Source: Flaccisagitta enflata
Lineage: Eukaryota > Chaetognatha > Sagittoidea > Aphragmophora
NCBI GenBank assembly: GCA_965153355.1
Contig: OZ231126.1
Location: 10,912,001-10,976,000, forward strand
Direction of reading: 5' to 3'
DNA: 64,000 bases
Shown here: one piece after another, positions 28,778-40,905 of the stretch
Layout: every line of letters begins with the position of its first letter
How positions within the stretch are numbered: the first letter of the stretch is position 1
Notes under the pieces: generated by a model
Seen by the model: the letters and a program-made list of their open reading frames with translations, nothing else
Database searches by the model: none
Told to the model about the DNA's origin: nothing
Made by a program: the position numbers and the translations under genes

Positions 28778-31295
28778 TTCATGGGTGGTCCCAAAGCCAA
28801 AGCCACGACGTCCTTGATGATGTTGATGACGAAGTTGTTGAACTTGTTGAGGATGAAGTTGAGGATGTTGAGATTTCCTTTGATTTCCGTTTTGATTTCT
28901 CCCAAATCCACGATGGCGAAATTGTGAAGCGTCGGACGAGCGCCTTTCTCCAATGGCTATGTATGAACGGAATGAATGAATGAATGAATGAATGAATGAA
29001 TGAATTACCTAATGAATGAATGAATGAATGAATGAATGAATTACCTAATGAATGAATGAATGAATGAATGAATGAATGAATGAATGAATGAATGAATGAA
29101 TGAATGAATTAATGACTTTATAAGCTATTAACCCTTGGATATTCGGATACGCTCTCCTTGCCCTTAGCCCCTTACCTTTTCGATTTCAAATGTAAATCCA
29201 ACAGCTTGCATGGCGATGTTGACACCAAATGAAGGACCGACATTCATGAACTTGGCGGAAGCTTTGTAGTTCCCGGTCAAATCATTGACTCCAACTGTAG
29301 CGCGGATTCGAGTCCCGTTGTCCATCTTTGTTGTTGATGCCAATCCAGTTCTGAAGATTCATCAGTAATTCCCGGTCAATGTGTAGATATTGACCTCAGA
29401 TCCTAAATCTGAGTCCTTGTGAATTTTCCTATTTCTCTTTTATATGCGGCCGGTCCGAAGGTAGTAAAGGCATGGGCTCTAGCTTGAACTAATCTGCTTG
29501 AATTTGGTCCTGAAAGATACCTTGGCGTATGCACATAACTCTGTCCATCTCATTTACCAAAATTTTGAACTTCTTAGGGGCCCCTAGGGGCCCCCAAAAA
29601 AGCCCTTAATGAGAATATTTTTTTGAGAAAAAAAAGTGGGGTGCAATCGATAGGAAATTGCTCATTCGCCTAGATCCAAAATCTTGTAATTTCACTTTTT
29701 TGAAAAAAACTTAGAAAACTTTTGTGTCGGCCATATTATAAAAAAAAAGTTTACAGATTCTCCGGGAATTTTTTCAGCCTGATATGGTTCAAACAAATGT
29801 TCATAACTTCCGAAGTATTTGAGCCAGAACCTTGAAATTTGAAACGTGCAATATTGAAAGCATTGGGCAGGTCCATGCAAAAGATTGAGCTACTGACGGA
29901 CCTATGAAAATTTTTGAGTCTAAGTCTACAATGTGACATTAACATATCCCATTTGATTGGAGGGTTGCAAGGGGCTGTCTAAAAATCAACAAATGCATCA
30001 TGGCTTCCTGTTTTCACTTTTACACAATTACAGTTAACCCTGCTTCAACAAACCCGTCACAAAAGAAACTCCGCCTATGGTGGATGCAAGTTCATACTTC
30101 CTTCATGTTGTTTCTTTTCATTTCTATTAACAGAATCTATTTCCATCAACAGAATTATTTCTATTAACAAATTTCCGCTTATAACAGATGCAATTTGTTT
30201 GTCCTCAGAAGTCCGTTTGAGCGAGATTTTAACTGTACCTGTGAATAGAGCTGAGGCCTTTTAGGAAGCCATCGTAGACCTTCGCCGAACCACGCAGTTC
30301 CATGCCGAGAACCTTCTTGGAGAATTCAAAGGACCTGATGGGCAACATGAGAGGGTCTAATCCCGTGTTCTTGATCGCCACTCGAAGGTTCTTCAAAATC
30401 TGTTGAAAGACATACGATGACTGATGAACGAAAGTGGAATCCTAGAACTCATTTTACTATGAGCCAGTATGGCGAACTGCCGTTGACTCCTAGGACTCAA
30501 GCCACTATGAGCCCTCTTACAGAGTTGGCCTGATGTTGGTGTATGTAATTGGAAACGGATTGGTCAGTGACCAATCTGGTATTTATTACAGATGGCAATC
30601 GCCCTCAAGGGGCCTTCAATAATTCAAACCATTTCGATGAAAACCATCCGGTTGTAACTTTGAAATTACGGCAACCTTCGTCTCGCAAAAGTACAAAAGG
30701 AAACAAACTGACATAAGAAAACAAGGCCGGATACACGGCCAATACCAGTTGCGGACGGGTGGGCAGGAGCAGAAATGCGCGTTTCCACACTTTCCAACTC
30801 GATCACCATGACGGACCAACCGACGGACCGACGGACGGACGGACAAAGCCTCTTATAGAGTTGCGTGTCCGCAACTAAAAACAAAGCTTATCTGTATTGC
30901 ATGATGTCTTTGATGAGAAGATAGAGAACGCTGACCTAATCTTTTCGACCAAAGAAACAAGGCCGGATACACGGCCAATACCAGTCGCGGACGGGTGGGC
31001 AGGGGCGGAAATGCGCGTTTTCACACTTTCAAACTCGATCACCACGGACCGACGGACCGACGGACCGACGGACGGACGGACCAACGGACGGACGGACGGA
31101 CAGACGGACAAAGCCTCTTATAGAGTCGCTTGTCCGCGACTAAAAAAGAAGTTAAAAGCCTACCTCATCAGCGTAATCGTTGGCATTTCCACTGTGGACA
31201 TCGACGATTCCTTCAATTCCATCACCAGCAGTTTGAGGCCGAGCTGAGGCCAAACTTAAACACACCAACAAAAAGACGCAAACTGAGGATCTCAT
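28463..31295 (-). CDS. Secreted haemolymph juvenile-hormone-binding / mite group 7 allergen-like protein, complete, five exons
   Basis: Arthropod family of secreted lipid-binding proteins with a BPI-like fold. Coding exons on minus: 31164-31295, 30239-30399, 29176-29350, 28777-28956 and 28463-28516. All introns are GT-AG and phases agree, giving 233 residues. Residues 1-18 are a signal peptide (MRSSVCVFLLVCLSLASA). Family-like blocks follow: NTGLDPLMLP, KKVLGMELRGSAKVYDG, FLKGLSSIHRTG, ATVGVNDLTGNYKASAKF, MNVGPSFGVNI, then PTLHNFAIVDLGEIK and a C-terminal amphipathic stretch, ending LQEILNTVDLPELDI. Intron 1 contains two family A elements, intron 3 a (TGAA)n tract, and intron 4 starts with (GA)n right at the donor. 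No pseudogene signs. Start chosen as the ATG at 31293-31295 because it gives the signal peptide. Confidence 0.85.
28725..28774. repeat. (CT)n microsatellite at an intron donor
   Basis: On the gene's strand the donor GTGAGA continues directly into (GA)n, so the tract begins within the splice site. Confidence 0.9.
28973..29109. repeat. (TGAA)n with a duplicated TTACCTAA interruption
   Basis: TGAA units interrupted twice by ATTACCTAATGA, showing that a block of the tract was duplicated. Confidence 0.9.
30718..30881 (+). mobile_element. Family A element in intron 1 of the allergen-like gene
   Basis: Starts AAAACAAGGCCGGATACACG, then AGTTGCGGACGGGTGGGCAG. Short GGAC core. CTCTTATAGAG, hairpin TTGCGTGTCCGCAA, CTAAAAA. 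Confidence 0.65.
30955..31147 (+). mobile_element. Family A element, GTCGC variant, same intron
   Basis: Same order as its neighbour, but the internal box is AGTCGCGGAC and the terminal hairpin is GTCGCTTGTCCGCGACT. Both arms share the C that is T in the neighbour at 30718. It ends 17 bases from the exon 1 donor. Confidence 0.65.
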
Positions 31296-31787
31296 CTTTC
31301 TCGTTGGTTGTGTGAAAATTCGACGGGATTCGAAATGGATGTCAACAGTTTAAACAGATTAAAAGTATACTAATTCTTTTTTTTTAAAGATTATACAAGC
31401 CGCGAAAATCCATTTTCGTGTTCAAGCCATCGTTTTTATATGAGTAATAAGCCGTATTTAATGGGGCTGAAGATCGTGATCGACTTCAAATGTGACCCCA
31501 TTAATAACAAGTTATGAGCACTTAACTAGGCTGATCAGATGTGAGGTTCTCATGAAATACACTCTTTTTTTCTTATAAGAACATGTTATTTTTTTCTGAG
31601 GCTCAATGTTCTTATTTCCAGAACAATATGAGGTTCAAATTATTCTTGGGATGTTTTTTTTTTCCAAAACTCAGCTCATACAGGAATACTCAAATTCTGA
31701 TTGCTAATTAAAAGGACATGAGAAATGAATGATCAATCACAAACAAATTGTATTTAAGTTTAAAACTCATTGAAGTAAACTATAATA

Positions 31788-34155
31788 CAGTGGACTACCG
31801 CCTTTTCGTCACCTGATTTAACGACATTTCGGATTTAACATCCAGGTTTCCTTGGTCCCAAATTTTAACAGGCTTATGTAATGTTAATTTTACCTGATTT
31901 AATGACACCTAATATAACAGCCAAACCTGATTTAAAGTCGCTTTTTTCAGGTCCCTTGAAATTTTTTTTCCTGATTTAGTGACCTTTACTTTTTAGTTTA
32001 GTTAGGTGATTTGAATCTTCATTGAAGCTATGATGTATTATAGAATTGTAGAAAAATATTTTAATATAAACTAAGACTGAGACAAAAACGTGAACAAGAT
32101 AGCAACTAAAGAATGAAAAAAATTATGCACCCCCCTCTACATAGCCCCCAAAAGAAAAACCAAAAAACCGTCTCTGGGGACCCTAAGAACTATCATCTGG
32201 GATGTCTTAGCTACCTAAAACAACATCAGACTAAATCATTTGAATGCAAAATTTTGATAAAAGTCATTTTTTTGGTAAAAATCAAGCATTTTTTAGCATA
32301 TTTAGCATTTTTTCTGTTCACTTAGCTTCCAAAACTTTAGAAAATATCTGAAAAGTGTAGGGATACCTAATATACAACTGCTTTTACCATTTCAAGCTAG
32401 TTTTGGTTAATATTTTAAAGATTAGAGCAAAAAAAATAGCAAAAAAACAGCAAATTAAGCTCTTTTTTAACATTTTTTCTGTCTAAAATTGTTCTAGCTA
32501 CTTCAAAAAGCCTGTAAACTATAAAAAGTGTGTGCATGTAGTTTTACTTTTTTAGCAATTTTAATGAAATATCTATCACTTAAAAGTTTAAAAAATGACT
32601 TAGAAACGGTAAATTCAGGCCTTTGTAGGTGCGACAAAGCACCTTTATAACTGGCTGTGTCCGTCGGTTGGTTTGTCGGTTGGTTGGTAATGCATTACGT
32701 ACGCTAGCATGTTGGTCATTCATCTACACACCCCCCTCTGCATGGCCCCAAAAGTATAAACAAGATTTTTTTTTTGCTCTTTAGGCTATATTTCAGGTAA
32801 TATGTTAAAATAGCTATTTGATAAAGGAATGGTAAAAATTATAAGATTATTATTATATGATGCAATAACCTGAGATATTTCCAAGATTCTATGCATTTTC
32901 ATCATTCTCAACTCGATCACCATAACGGACGGACGGATCAACGGACCGATGGACAGAAAAACGGACGGACGGACAAAGCTTCTTATAGAGATGCGTGGAT
33001 GCATCTAAAAATGCTATGGGATGGAGTGACCAACCTGCCGACCAACACAGCAAGGTGTAAGGTTGCGAGTCCATGATTAAGACTACAAAATAATGAAATA
33101 TATGTAAAAATATATGTAATAGTTAGATATCTATGAAAATATATATAATATATATCTTTAATTAAACAAAATAATTAAGAAACAATTTGATCATGATGAA
33201 GCTTGAAAATACAAAAAAAAACCTGAATTTACGGTTTCCAAGTCATTTTTTAAACTTTTAAGTGATAGATATTTCATTAAAATTGCTAAAAAAGTCGAAA
33301 CTATGTAGTCCAACTGTTTCCACACACTTTTTATAGTTTACAGGCTTTTTGAAATAGCTAGAACAATTTTAAGGCAGAAAAAATATTAAAAAACAGCTTT
33401 ATTTACTGTTTTTTTGCTATTTTTTTGCTCTTATCTTTAAAATATTAACCAAAACTAGCTTGAAATGGTAAAACCAGTTGTATATTAGGTATCCCTACAC
33501 TTTTCAGGTGTTTTCTAAAGTTTTGGAAGCTATGTGAACAGAAAAAATGCCAAATATGCTGAAAAATACTTGATTTTTGCAAAAAAAATGACTTTTATCT
33601 AAATTTTGCATTAAAATGATTTAGTCTGATGTTGTTTTAGGTAGCCAAGACATCCTAGATGATAGTTCTTGGGGTCCCCAGAAACGGTTTTTTGGTTTTT
33701 CTTTTGGGGGCTATGTAGAGGGGGGTGTATGAACAAAAACAATGAAATATCATCAGTAGATAGGTTTTTTTTTTTTATTGAATTAAAATCAGTTATTTTT
33801 TAGTAATATTTTTTATCCCATAAATGATTTATGGCATCTTAAACTTATCTTTTACATGACATTGTGAGTCGTTACAAGGCTACATTTATCTCTCTGTTTT
33901 TGTTTGTCTGTTGTTCTGTTTGTCTATATGTCTGTCATTCTGTTTATCTTTTGCTCTGTCTTTATGTCTGTTGACTATTTACACAATTACTTGAATACTG
34001 ACTATAATAATCAATTAGGCACTGATGCTAGCCTTTATTGCTTATGAAGCAGTTTAGATCAATGAGAGAAAATGATAGATTCGATTTAACAACATTCGGA
34101 TTTAACGACCAAAATTTTCTGGTCCCTTCAAGGTCGTTAAATCGGGTTCCCACTG
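31788..34155. mobile_element. TA-flanked pogo/Tigger-like element shell
   Basis: Ends CAGTGG...GATTTAACGAC on the left and GTCGTTAAATCGGGTTCCCACTG on the right (given here with the gap in the left end), flanked by TA (31786-31787, 34156-34157). CAGTGG plus CGATTTAACGAC-type ends are typical of pogo/Tigger elements. No transposase frame remains. The middle is occupied by a 1.6-kb palindrome. Confidence 0.7.
32128..33728. mobile_element. 1.6-kb palindrome nested in the pogo-like shell
   Basis: The left arm (from ACCCCCCTCTACATAGCCCC) and the right arm ending 33728 are inverted copies over about 500-600 bp each, including GATGTCTTAGCTACCTAAAA and its mirror. The centre (32620-33080) holds family A ends in both orientations: AGGTGCGACAAAGCACCT at 32626 and GATGCGTGGATGCATC near 32990. 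Confidence 0.7.
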
Positions 34156-34157
34156 TA

Positions 34158-34392
34158 ATCACACAATCACAATTATTTTTATTTACAGCAGTTCCCTCAT
34201 TAACCTAAAGCAAAAACAGAAAGAATGTTCTTATAACCACCCCTACTGTGAGACTGACGATATTCTTATGATTGTTCTTATTTTTTTCAAAATATGAGCC
34301 TCAATGTTCTTATAAACAAGGTTCTTAGTCAAAGAAAAGAGTGTAGAACACCGAGAGCGTGAAGATTGCTAGTTTGTTAGTGTTACCGAGAG
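34158..34392. other. AT-rich spacer, no feature
   Basis: Nothing recognised. Confidence 0.3.
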
Positions 34393-34510
34393 TTTTTAGA
34401 TGCGTCGACGCATTTGTAGAAGCGGGTTTGCCTTTCTGTCCCTTCGTCCTTACATACATTCGTCCTTCCCTTCTTCCGTCCTCCCGTCCTTCCGTCCACC
34501 CGTCCACCTG
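34393..34510 (-). mobile_element. Family A fragment, GATGCG variant
   Basis: TTTTTAGATGCGTCGACGCAT followed by a degraded GTCC-unit core. Confidence 0.45.
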
Positions 34511-34839
34511 ATCTTTCAGAAATGACTATCATATAAAGCCAAATGGGCTCTTACAAGTTGCTACTTATCAGTTACTACTTAGACTGGGGATTGGGGACGC
34601 AGCTGACAAAGTGGGAAGCGTTTATTTAGGTTTCTGGGCGGGTTACGCTCTTTAAATTAAATAAGTTCTGAGGCCTTTGTTTAAAAAGATTTTCGGGTCC
34701 TATTCCTGTTGGCGACGTTGTGTATCAACTCTATATCGACCAACGATTACCGAAAACAAAAGACATAGACTCAGAGAAAAAGTTTAACGGTAACTTCAAT
34801 CGAATGATGTGCACTGACGGGCACTAGGGCTACTTAGCA

Positions 34840-35562
34840 AATTCAGGCCTCTAGATTTTGGAGCAGCGAGCAGCGCCGCTTCTCGGCAGGGAAAGGGAGA
34901 TGTCGGCAGGTCCCAATCATAGAAGAAGGAGAAGAAGAAGAAGAAGAAGAAGAAGAAGAAGAAGGAGAAGAAGAAGAAGAAGAAGAAGAAGAAGAAGAAG
35001 GAAAAAGCTAGGAAACAGAAGAAGAAGGAGAAGATCGAAATGGAGATGATGGCAATTGCAGTCAGCATTGATATCATTTGCATATTGTAGTCTTACGATT
35101 ACTGCTCTTGCATAACTTAGTTGATTCGGAAATCTGTGAGTTTGAATTAAGGTATAATAACAACTTAGTCCTTTATGTTGTGAACTGAAAAAAGAAAAAT
35201 CTTATTCGCATGTAAAAATTATCAACATCAACATGTGTTTCATGAAGCCGCCCCCCAAAAAATGGATATTGATGATACAATCACCGAAAAAAACTGGAAA
35301 AATTAGAAATATACTGATTGATATGTTCGCTACTGTGTAAGCTTTAAACACATTGGTGGGGATGAGAGCCATCATTGCTCATTAGCTTGGCGGGTAACTG
35401 TAGGCAGTGCCGCAGTGGCAGGGCCCAGGTTGACAAACCAGCCACACCTGCATTGGAAGTGGAACTTTTTGTTTTCCATTGACCCCTTTTTTAAGTTAAA
35501 TTGGCAGCGTTCAGGGGAAAATTTTTGCTTGTCGGCAGAAAAGAACAATCAAGAGGCCTGCT
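34840..35562. mobile_element. Family C element with (GAA)n, copy 2
   Basis: Starts CAGGCCTCTAGATTTT and ends AATCAAGAGGCCTG, an inverted pair. A (GAA)n tract spans 34920-35000. Internal words are shared with 26216-26885. The flanks CTTAGCAAATT and CTTAGCATGATT could be a decayed target duplication. Confidence 0.55.
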
Positions 35563-35616
35563 TAGCATGATTCGGGAACATGCCTGAGATGCCCTGTGAG
35601 GGCTCAAAGTTGCCCT

Positions 35617-36292
35617 ACTATCTTGGAATAAAAATCTTTCCTCACGTTTTAACAAATATCTCTGGTGTTATACAACCAATCTTAAAAAAAGTTGGAGACG
35701 GAATTTAAGCCCTTCAAATTTGCAAGTGAGCTATGCAAACCGCATCTTTCCTGGTATGTCATTGCTTAAAAGGGGCCCAAAATCTGGCCCCATATCTTGA
35801 TGCTAGATCTGGTTTTGAGCGATGACATATCACCATCTTTTTAACTTTAAGTCATTAAACTGTAAATGAAATCTTTCAATTTAGCTTTTGCCATTTCTAC
35901 ACAATCTTCTAACAAATCACTTCACTCTTTTTTAAATTACTACTAAATGAGCTGGGCTAGACAGATGCGGTTTGCGAAGACTGCTTGCAAATTCGAAGGG
36001 CTTCATTTATGTCACCTACTGTTCTATAATTTGTAGAGTCTGTTTAGAGCTTCAAGTCTAAACTTAGCAAAAGAAGAGATCAAGAAAATGGCGTTAATGG
36101 TCTGGAGCGCCATAACTCCAGAGTACCTCAAGAAGCTCTACGAATTGCTTTCTGGATGAATGACAGTTGTGATTCAATCAAAAGGGACTCACACTATATA
36201 TTTTACTATATATTTTAAATTATTATGCACTCATGTTTATATCAATAAATGAACTTATTTTCAAAAAGGAAAGATTTTTTTTCCAAGATAGT
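35617..36292. mobile_element. Palindromic MITE-like repeat
   Basis: The outer inverted pair is CTATCTTGGAATAAAAATC near 35617 and its mirror ending 36292. The inner pair is TGCAAACCGCATC near 35737 and GATGCGGTTTGC near 35964. No coding capacity; target duplication not resolved. Confidence 0.6.
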
Positions 36293-36414
36293 ATCAAGCC
36301 ATAACTCTGGTTACTCAGGCTCTTATTCAGCCTTTGAATTTGCAAATTTACCCTCAAATCAGTCCCTAATATACCTGATATTTGCGCTCTAAGCAATCAA
36401 AACAGCCCTTAGAT

Positions 36415-36500
36415 GTTCCCTCGTCTAGCCGGCTGGATATACAACCCTGTGTTTTACAGGTCATCGGTCCTAAGAGGCTGATGCTGCTCCACTTCTTCAG
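36415..36500. repeat. Family B fragment, copy 3
   Basis: CCCTGTGTTTTACAGGTCATC, then CTGCTCCACTTCTTCA, shared with the right arm and tail of copies 1 and 2. The following GGTTAAGTTA/GGATTAAG-rich 200 bp is not assigned. Confidence 0.4.
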
Positions 36501-36750
36501 CTAATGTGTTTTGTTTTGTGGCTTAAGTTTATACTCGTGCCATGGGATGGGATGGGATGTGGGTGGGTTTGAACTTAGGATTAGGTGTGGTGTTAGAGAA
36601 GGAGTTGGGCTTAGAGGTGGTGTAGTGTAATGGATTAAGTTAAGAGTATGGCAGAGTGAAGGATTAAGTTACGGCAGAGTTGGGCTTCCGGTTGTGGTTT
36701 TGATTTCGTGCCCTCCCCCCCCCCCAAAAAAAAAGTCAGGAGTGTATATA

Positions 36751-37314
36751 CAGTATGTTTCATCTCGACTGTAACATTTCATGACGGTGTAGCTCCAAAA
36801 GTAATAAAGATAATTCAATTCTGTAAAAAACATCTGGAAGATAATACTTTAGCATTTTGTTATCAATAATTCCTAGGACTTTTTTAAGAAATATCAGCCT
36901 TTAAAAACATTATGAGCTGGAAAATATGCTATGCAAAAAAAGGATATTTTACTATTTTGCCAGTTATACTGTCTTTCCTTAAATTGCTCTTATTTTCAAA
37001 CAGTTTTAGCTACTGATGCCAGATTGGTCTTAAATGAGAGAAATTTTTTTGTAGTTTGTAAATAATGAAAAAGAAAAGAAGCCTATTGATATATACCTCA
37101 GAAATATAAAGAATAAAATAACATTTTTTGCATTTTGTGCGATCTAGCTAGCTATGTGATAAAAGCGTCCAATTTTTGTCAAAAAAACCTAAGAATTGAT
37201 GAACATTAAATGCTAAAGTATTATCTTTCAGATATTTTTTACAGAATTGAATTATCTTTAATACTTTTGGAGCTACATTGTCATGAAATGTTACAGTCGA
37301 GATGAAACATACTG
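36751..37314. mobile_element. 564-bp TA-flanked MITE (family E)
   Basis: Ends CAGTATGTTTCATCTCGACT and its mirror, flanked by TA on both sides. The inverted arms extend at least 130 bp (GTAGCTCCAAAAGTA). A Tc1/mariner-like non-autonomous element. Confidence 0.8.
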
Positions 37315-37760
37315 TAATTGAGTGGCTTTTGATATTCCCCCCCCCCCCTGCCTTTGATTTTCTTTCCCGCGCTGCATCACGTCGCGTTACGAAATCTATG
37401 ATTTTCTTCCCGATAAAGCAATAAAACAGTGTATGTAAGGTTTAAATAGTGTTAAATTGTGTTTTACTAATCAAGTTTCATGACATGGTACTGCCAAAAG
37501 TTATATTTTCCCCAAATTTTCTATTTTTTATTTTTTCCCCCTTCCTTTCCCTTCCCCATCTCCAAGCCCTTTGATTCCCCCCCCCCCCCCCCCCGCCGGG
37601 GCGGGGGGGAACTCAATTATATACAGGCCTGGTTAAAAACACACACGAAAGAACAATTCGTTAAAATCGTGTTAGGCCACAATTATCGCCATAAAATTCG
37701 ATATCTCATCACGTGCTTGAATCTGCGAATGATCGTGCTTCATGCAAACAGGACCGTGGA
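37315..37760. other. Poly-C tracts and unassigned sequence
   Basis: C runs at about 37337-37348 and 37577-37595. The latter sits in a GC-rich hairpin with CGGGGCGGGGG. Nothing else recognised. Confidence 0.35.
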
Positions 37761-38122
37761 AAAACAAGGCCAACACCTATGAGTTGCGTGCAAGACATAA
37801 ATAACTTAAGATGACTTTTGTTGACTCAAAATGACTTAAAATGACTCAAGACAACTTTAAATGACTTGAAAAGACCTTAAATGACTGAAATGACTACTTT
37901 TACCTATTTGACTTAAGTGACTTAAAATAACTTAGAATGACTTAGAATGACTTAGAATAATTTAAAATGACTTAGAATGACTAGAAATAACTTAAAGTAT
38001 AATAAAAAAGTAAAGTGTGATGGACGGACGGACCGATGGACCGACGGACGGATGGACGGACGGACCGACGGACCGACGAACCGACAAAGCGGGTTGTAGA
38101 GTCGCGTGCACGCAACTAAAAA
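37761..38122 (+). mobile_element. Family A element with TGACTTAAAA array
   Basis: 5' box AACAAGGCCAACACCTATG, then AGTTGCGTGCAAG. A 10-bp TGACTTAAAA-type array spans 37805-37990, then a GGAC core. The terminal hairpin GTCGCGTGCACGCAACT ends in AAAAA. The internal AGTTGCGTGC matches the 3' arm exactly, while the hairpin's own 5' arm has a C instead of T. Confidence 0.6.
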
Positions 38123-38192
38123 CTCGTTAAATGTGTAAATTAGTGAGAAAAGATTCGCAGAGAATTCGAGAATGCGCAACCTGTTTCAACGG

Positions 38193-38196
<4 letters not shown>

Positions 38197-38269
<73 letters not shown>

Positions 38270-38490
38270 GCGTTTGTTTTTCTGTCTTTCCCTGTCTGTT
38301 CGCCTGTCTGTCTGTCTGTCTGTCTGTCTGTCTTTGTTTCTCTGTCTCTGTCCCACTGTCTGTATGTCCGCCTTAGTCTCATTGTCTGTCTCTGTCCGTT
38401 TGTCCGTTTGTCTGTATGTCTTTCTGTCTTTCACGTTCAGTTTGTTTGTCTATCTAGATGTCTTTCGTTGTCAGTTACTGTCTTCATCTT

Positions 38491-38580
<90 letters not shown>

Positions 38581-38582
38581 TC

Positions 38583-38672
<90 letters not shown>
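38197..38672. repeat. (CT)n / (CTGT)n compound microsatellite block
   Basis: Pure CT at 38197-38264 and 38500-38672, with TGTCTGTC-rich sequence between. Confidence 0.95.
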
Positions 38673-38673
<1 letters not shown>

Positions 38674-39465
38674 CTCTCATTCATGCCTGGTTCAGGGCCG
38701 GTATGGGTTGGGCAATAGCTCATCGTGTTTTTGCTCGGTGATGTGGGGGTCATTAAAACAATCCGGGGGAAATTGTGAGAGAAATTTTCACTTTGATCCG
38801 TATCTAAAAATAAAGAATGAAAGGAAATGGATTATATTTGATTTTTGCAAAAAAAAAATGGTAAATGTGCGAGGTTTTGAAAAGGTTGTTCATCTAGAAT
38901 CTTTTACTGTTTAGTGTTTCATTTAAGCAATTTATTATCTTGCCTTGGCCTTGAGATGCACTTTTCGAAATTCGACAGAGGTAAAATCAATTTAAAAATA
39001 TTTAAAAAGACGTACACGCAGTCATGTTGTGACTTAGCAACATGCACATGCACATGCGCATTCGGTATTCAGGGTTGTAAGCTTGAGCTTCAATATGAAT
39101 CGTGTATTCTTCAGATAGTCGATGATTATTTCTGAATGAGCGACTGTGCTTGCAGCTTCATGCTTGCAGCTTCATGCTTGCAGCTTCTTGCTTTCTCCCA
39201 TCCACACGGGATGGTGAAACCATGTCAGAGAGTTTACTGCAATTTGCAATATACAATTTGTAACTTCGCTCACAAAATTGCCTACGAAATATTGCAAGCA
39301 TGAATAAAAACTCGTGCCGCTAGGAGAGGCATAAATGAAGTCTTACCCTGCATATATGAAAATGTTTTGAATTTTTTTTGTTTTTTTTTTAATTATTTTC
39401 TATTAAGTTAAAAGTAAAAAGATTTTAGATGAATTCCCCTGGAAGAGAATAATTTCCTTCATCTA
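38673..39465. other. No recognisable gene
   Basis: AT-rich sequence with a short triplication of GCTTGCAGCTTCAT at 39149-39190. Confidence 0.35.
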
Positions 39466-40229
39466 CACCGTCTTTAAATCGAATTGAGTTATGTTAAACC
39501 TTTATAAATGCTAAACTACTTGACAAAAAGTCTTCAAATTTTCAAAGAATGTTGGCAACATACTACGGTTTTGTTATACAAAACCTCAAATTAGAGTATT
39601 AGATAGTTGAGGATTGGCAAAACATCAAATAAAATTCACTTTTGAAGCAGCGACAATTCTTCCATATTTTCTTCCGCGAAGAAGCTTTCTTTATTTGCAC
39701 GCTATTTCTAAAGAAAAAAAGCTATAGCCCCGGGGAAGGTCTCAAATGGCAGACAACATATCATAGATTTTAATTCTGTCAAAAAAAATTAGAAAATTTG
39801 GATATTTCAAGAGGTTACGATTGATTTGAAAAAAAAATTCTGCTGTCATGCAGACTTCAAATTCTGGAAAATTGATCAAAATCTTCATTAATGTAAAAAA
39901 TGGTCAAAAATTTTGCCAAAACTAACAAATATGATCTTTTTTTTTTTATTGGAGACCAGTCTCAGGGTTCCAGCTCAATGTATTTTGAAATGGGAAATTC
40001 ATAATAACAACTTCTTTCAAAAAACCCGATGAAATAAGTGATTTTGCCCATAAAAATCCACTTTTTTCAATGATTTGCTGATCCTCACCTTTCTATGACC
40101 AAAAATTGAAGTTTTGCTTAACAAAACCGTAGTATATTACCAACATTCTCTGAAAATTTGAAGATTTTTTGCCAAGTAGTTTAGGATTTATAAAGGTTTA
40201 ACATAACTCAATTCGATTTAAAGACGGTG
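39466..40229. mobile_element. TA-flanked MITE (family D, copy 2)
   Basis: Ends CACCGTCTTTAAATCGAAT and its mirror, flanked by TA at 39464-39465 and 40230-40231. It matches the copy at 16772 over both arms, including ACTTGACAAAAAGTCTTC. Confidence 0.8.
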
Positions 40230-40334
40230 TATCTTACATCACTCGTTGATGTTTAAGATAACTGTTTTTTTATCATTCAATAACAGAAAATGTTTTAATA
40301 GAAAATCAGACCAGCGAAAGGTGGCGAAATCTGA

Positions 40335-40905
40335 GTTAAAAAAATTCCTCGATGGTTGTGACATGTATAATTAAATACAATTCATTGTTGAGAATTGATG
40401 TTGACCTTTAAAAAAAAATTTCCCTTTAAATTTTTTTGTAAAATTCATTAAAAATTATCAATTTTCCCCTAAAATTTCATATAAATCTGAAGGATATATC
40501 TATTCTAAAACTCTGATTCAAGATTCATATTCCTGGTAAAATTTCCAATCATTTGATAGGTCACACTATATAGTTTCATGAAAAAATAAGATTTTCATGT
40601 TTTATGCCACCGTTACTTTATTTGTAATGGTGGTATAGAAATTGAAAATTTTGTTTATTGATAAGATTATATAGTGCGACCTATCAAATGATTGAATATT
40701 TTATCAGGAAAATTAATCTTGAATCAGAAATTCAAAACACATAAATCTTAAAGTTTTATATCAAATATTTGAAAAATTTAAAACGTTTTAGTCATTTTTG
40801 CAAAAATTTTCGAAGGAATTTTTTTTAAAGGGTCAACATTTATTCTCCACTAAAAATTGTACCAGCTTACACCAGTCACTACCAATGAGGATTTTTTTGA
40901 ACTCA
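40335..40905. mobile_element. Palindromic element, about 570 bp
   Basis: The inverted arms meet near 40618 (CCACCGTTAC and GTAATGGTGG). The arms include AATCATTTGATAGGTC and its mirror GACCTATCAAATGATT. The outer ends are TTCCTCGATGGTTGTGA and TCACTACCAATGAGGA. Abuts family D copy 2 by about 100 bp. Confidence 0.6.

Noticed and set aside
38172-38914. 168-189 aa Ser/Leu-rich frames
   Set aside because: Translations of (CT)n with no start context or domain.
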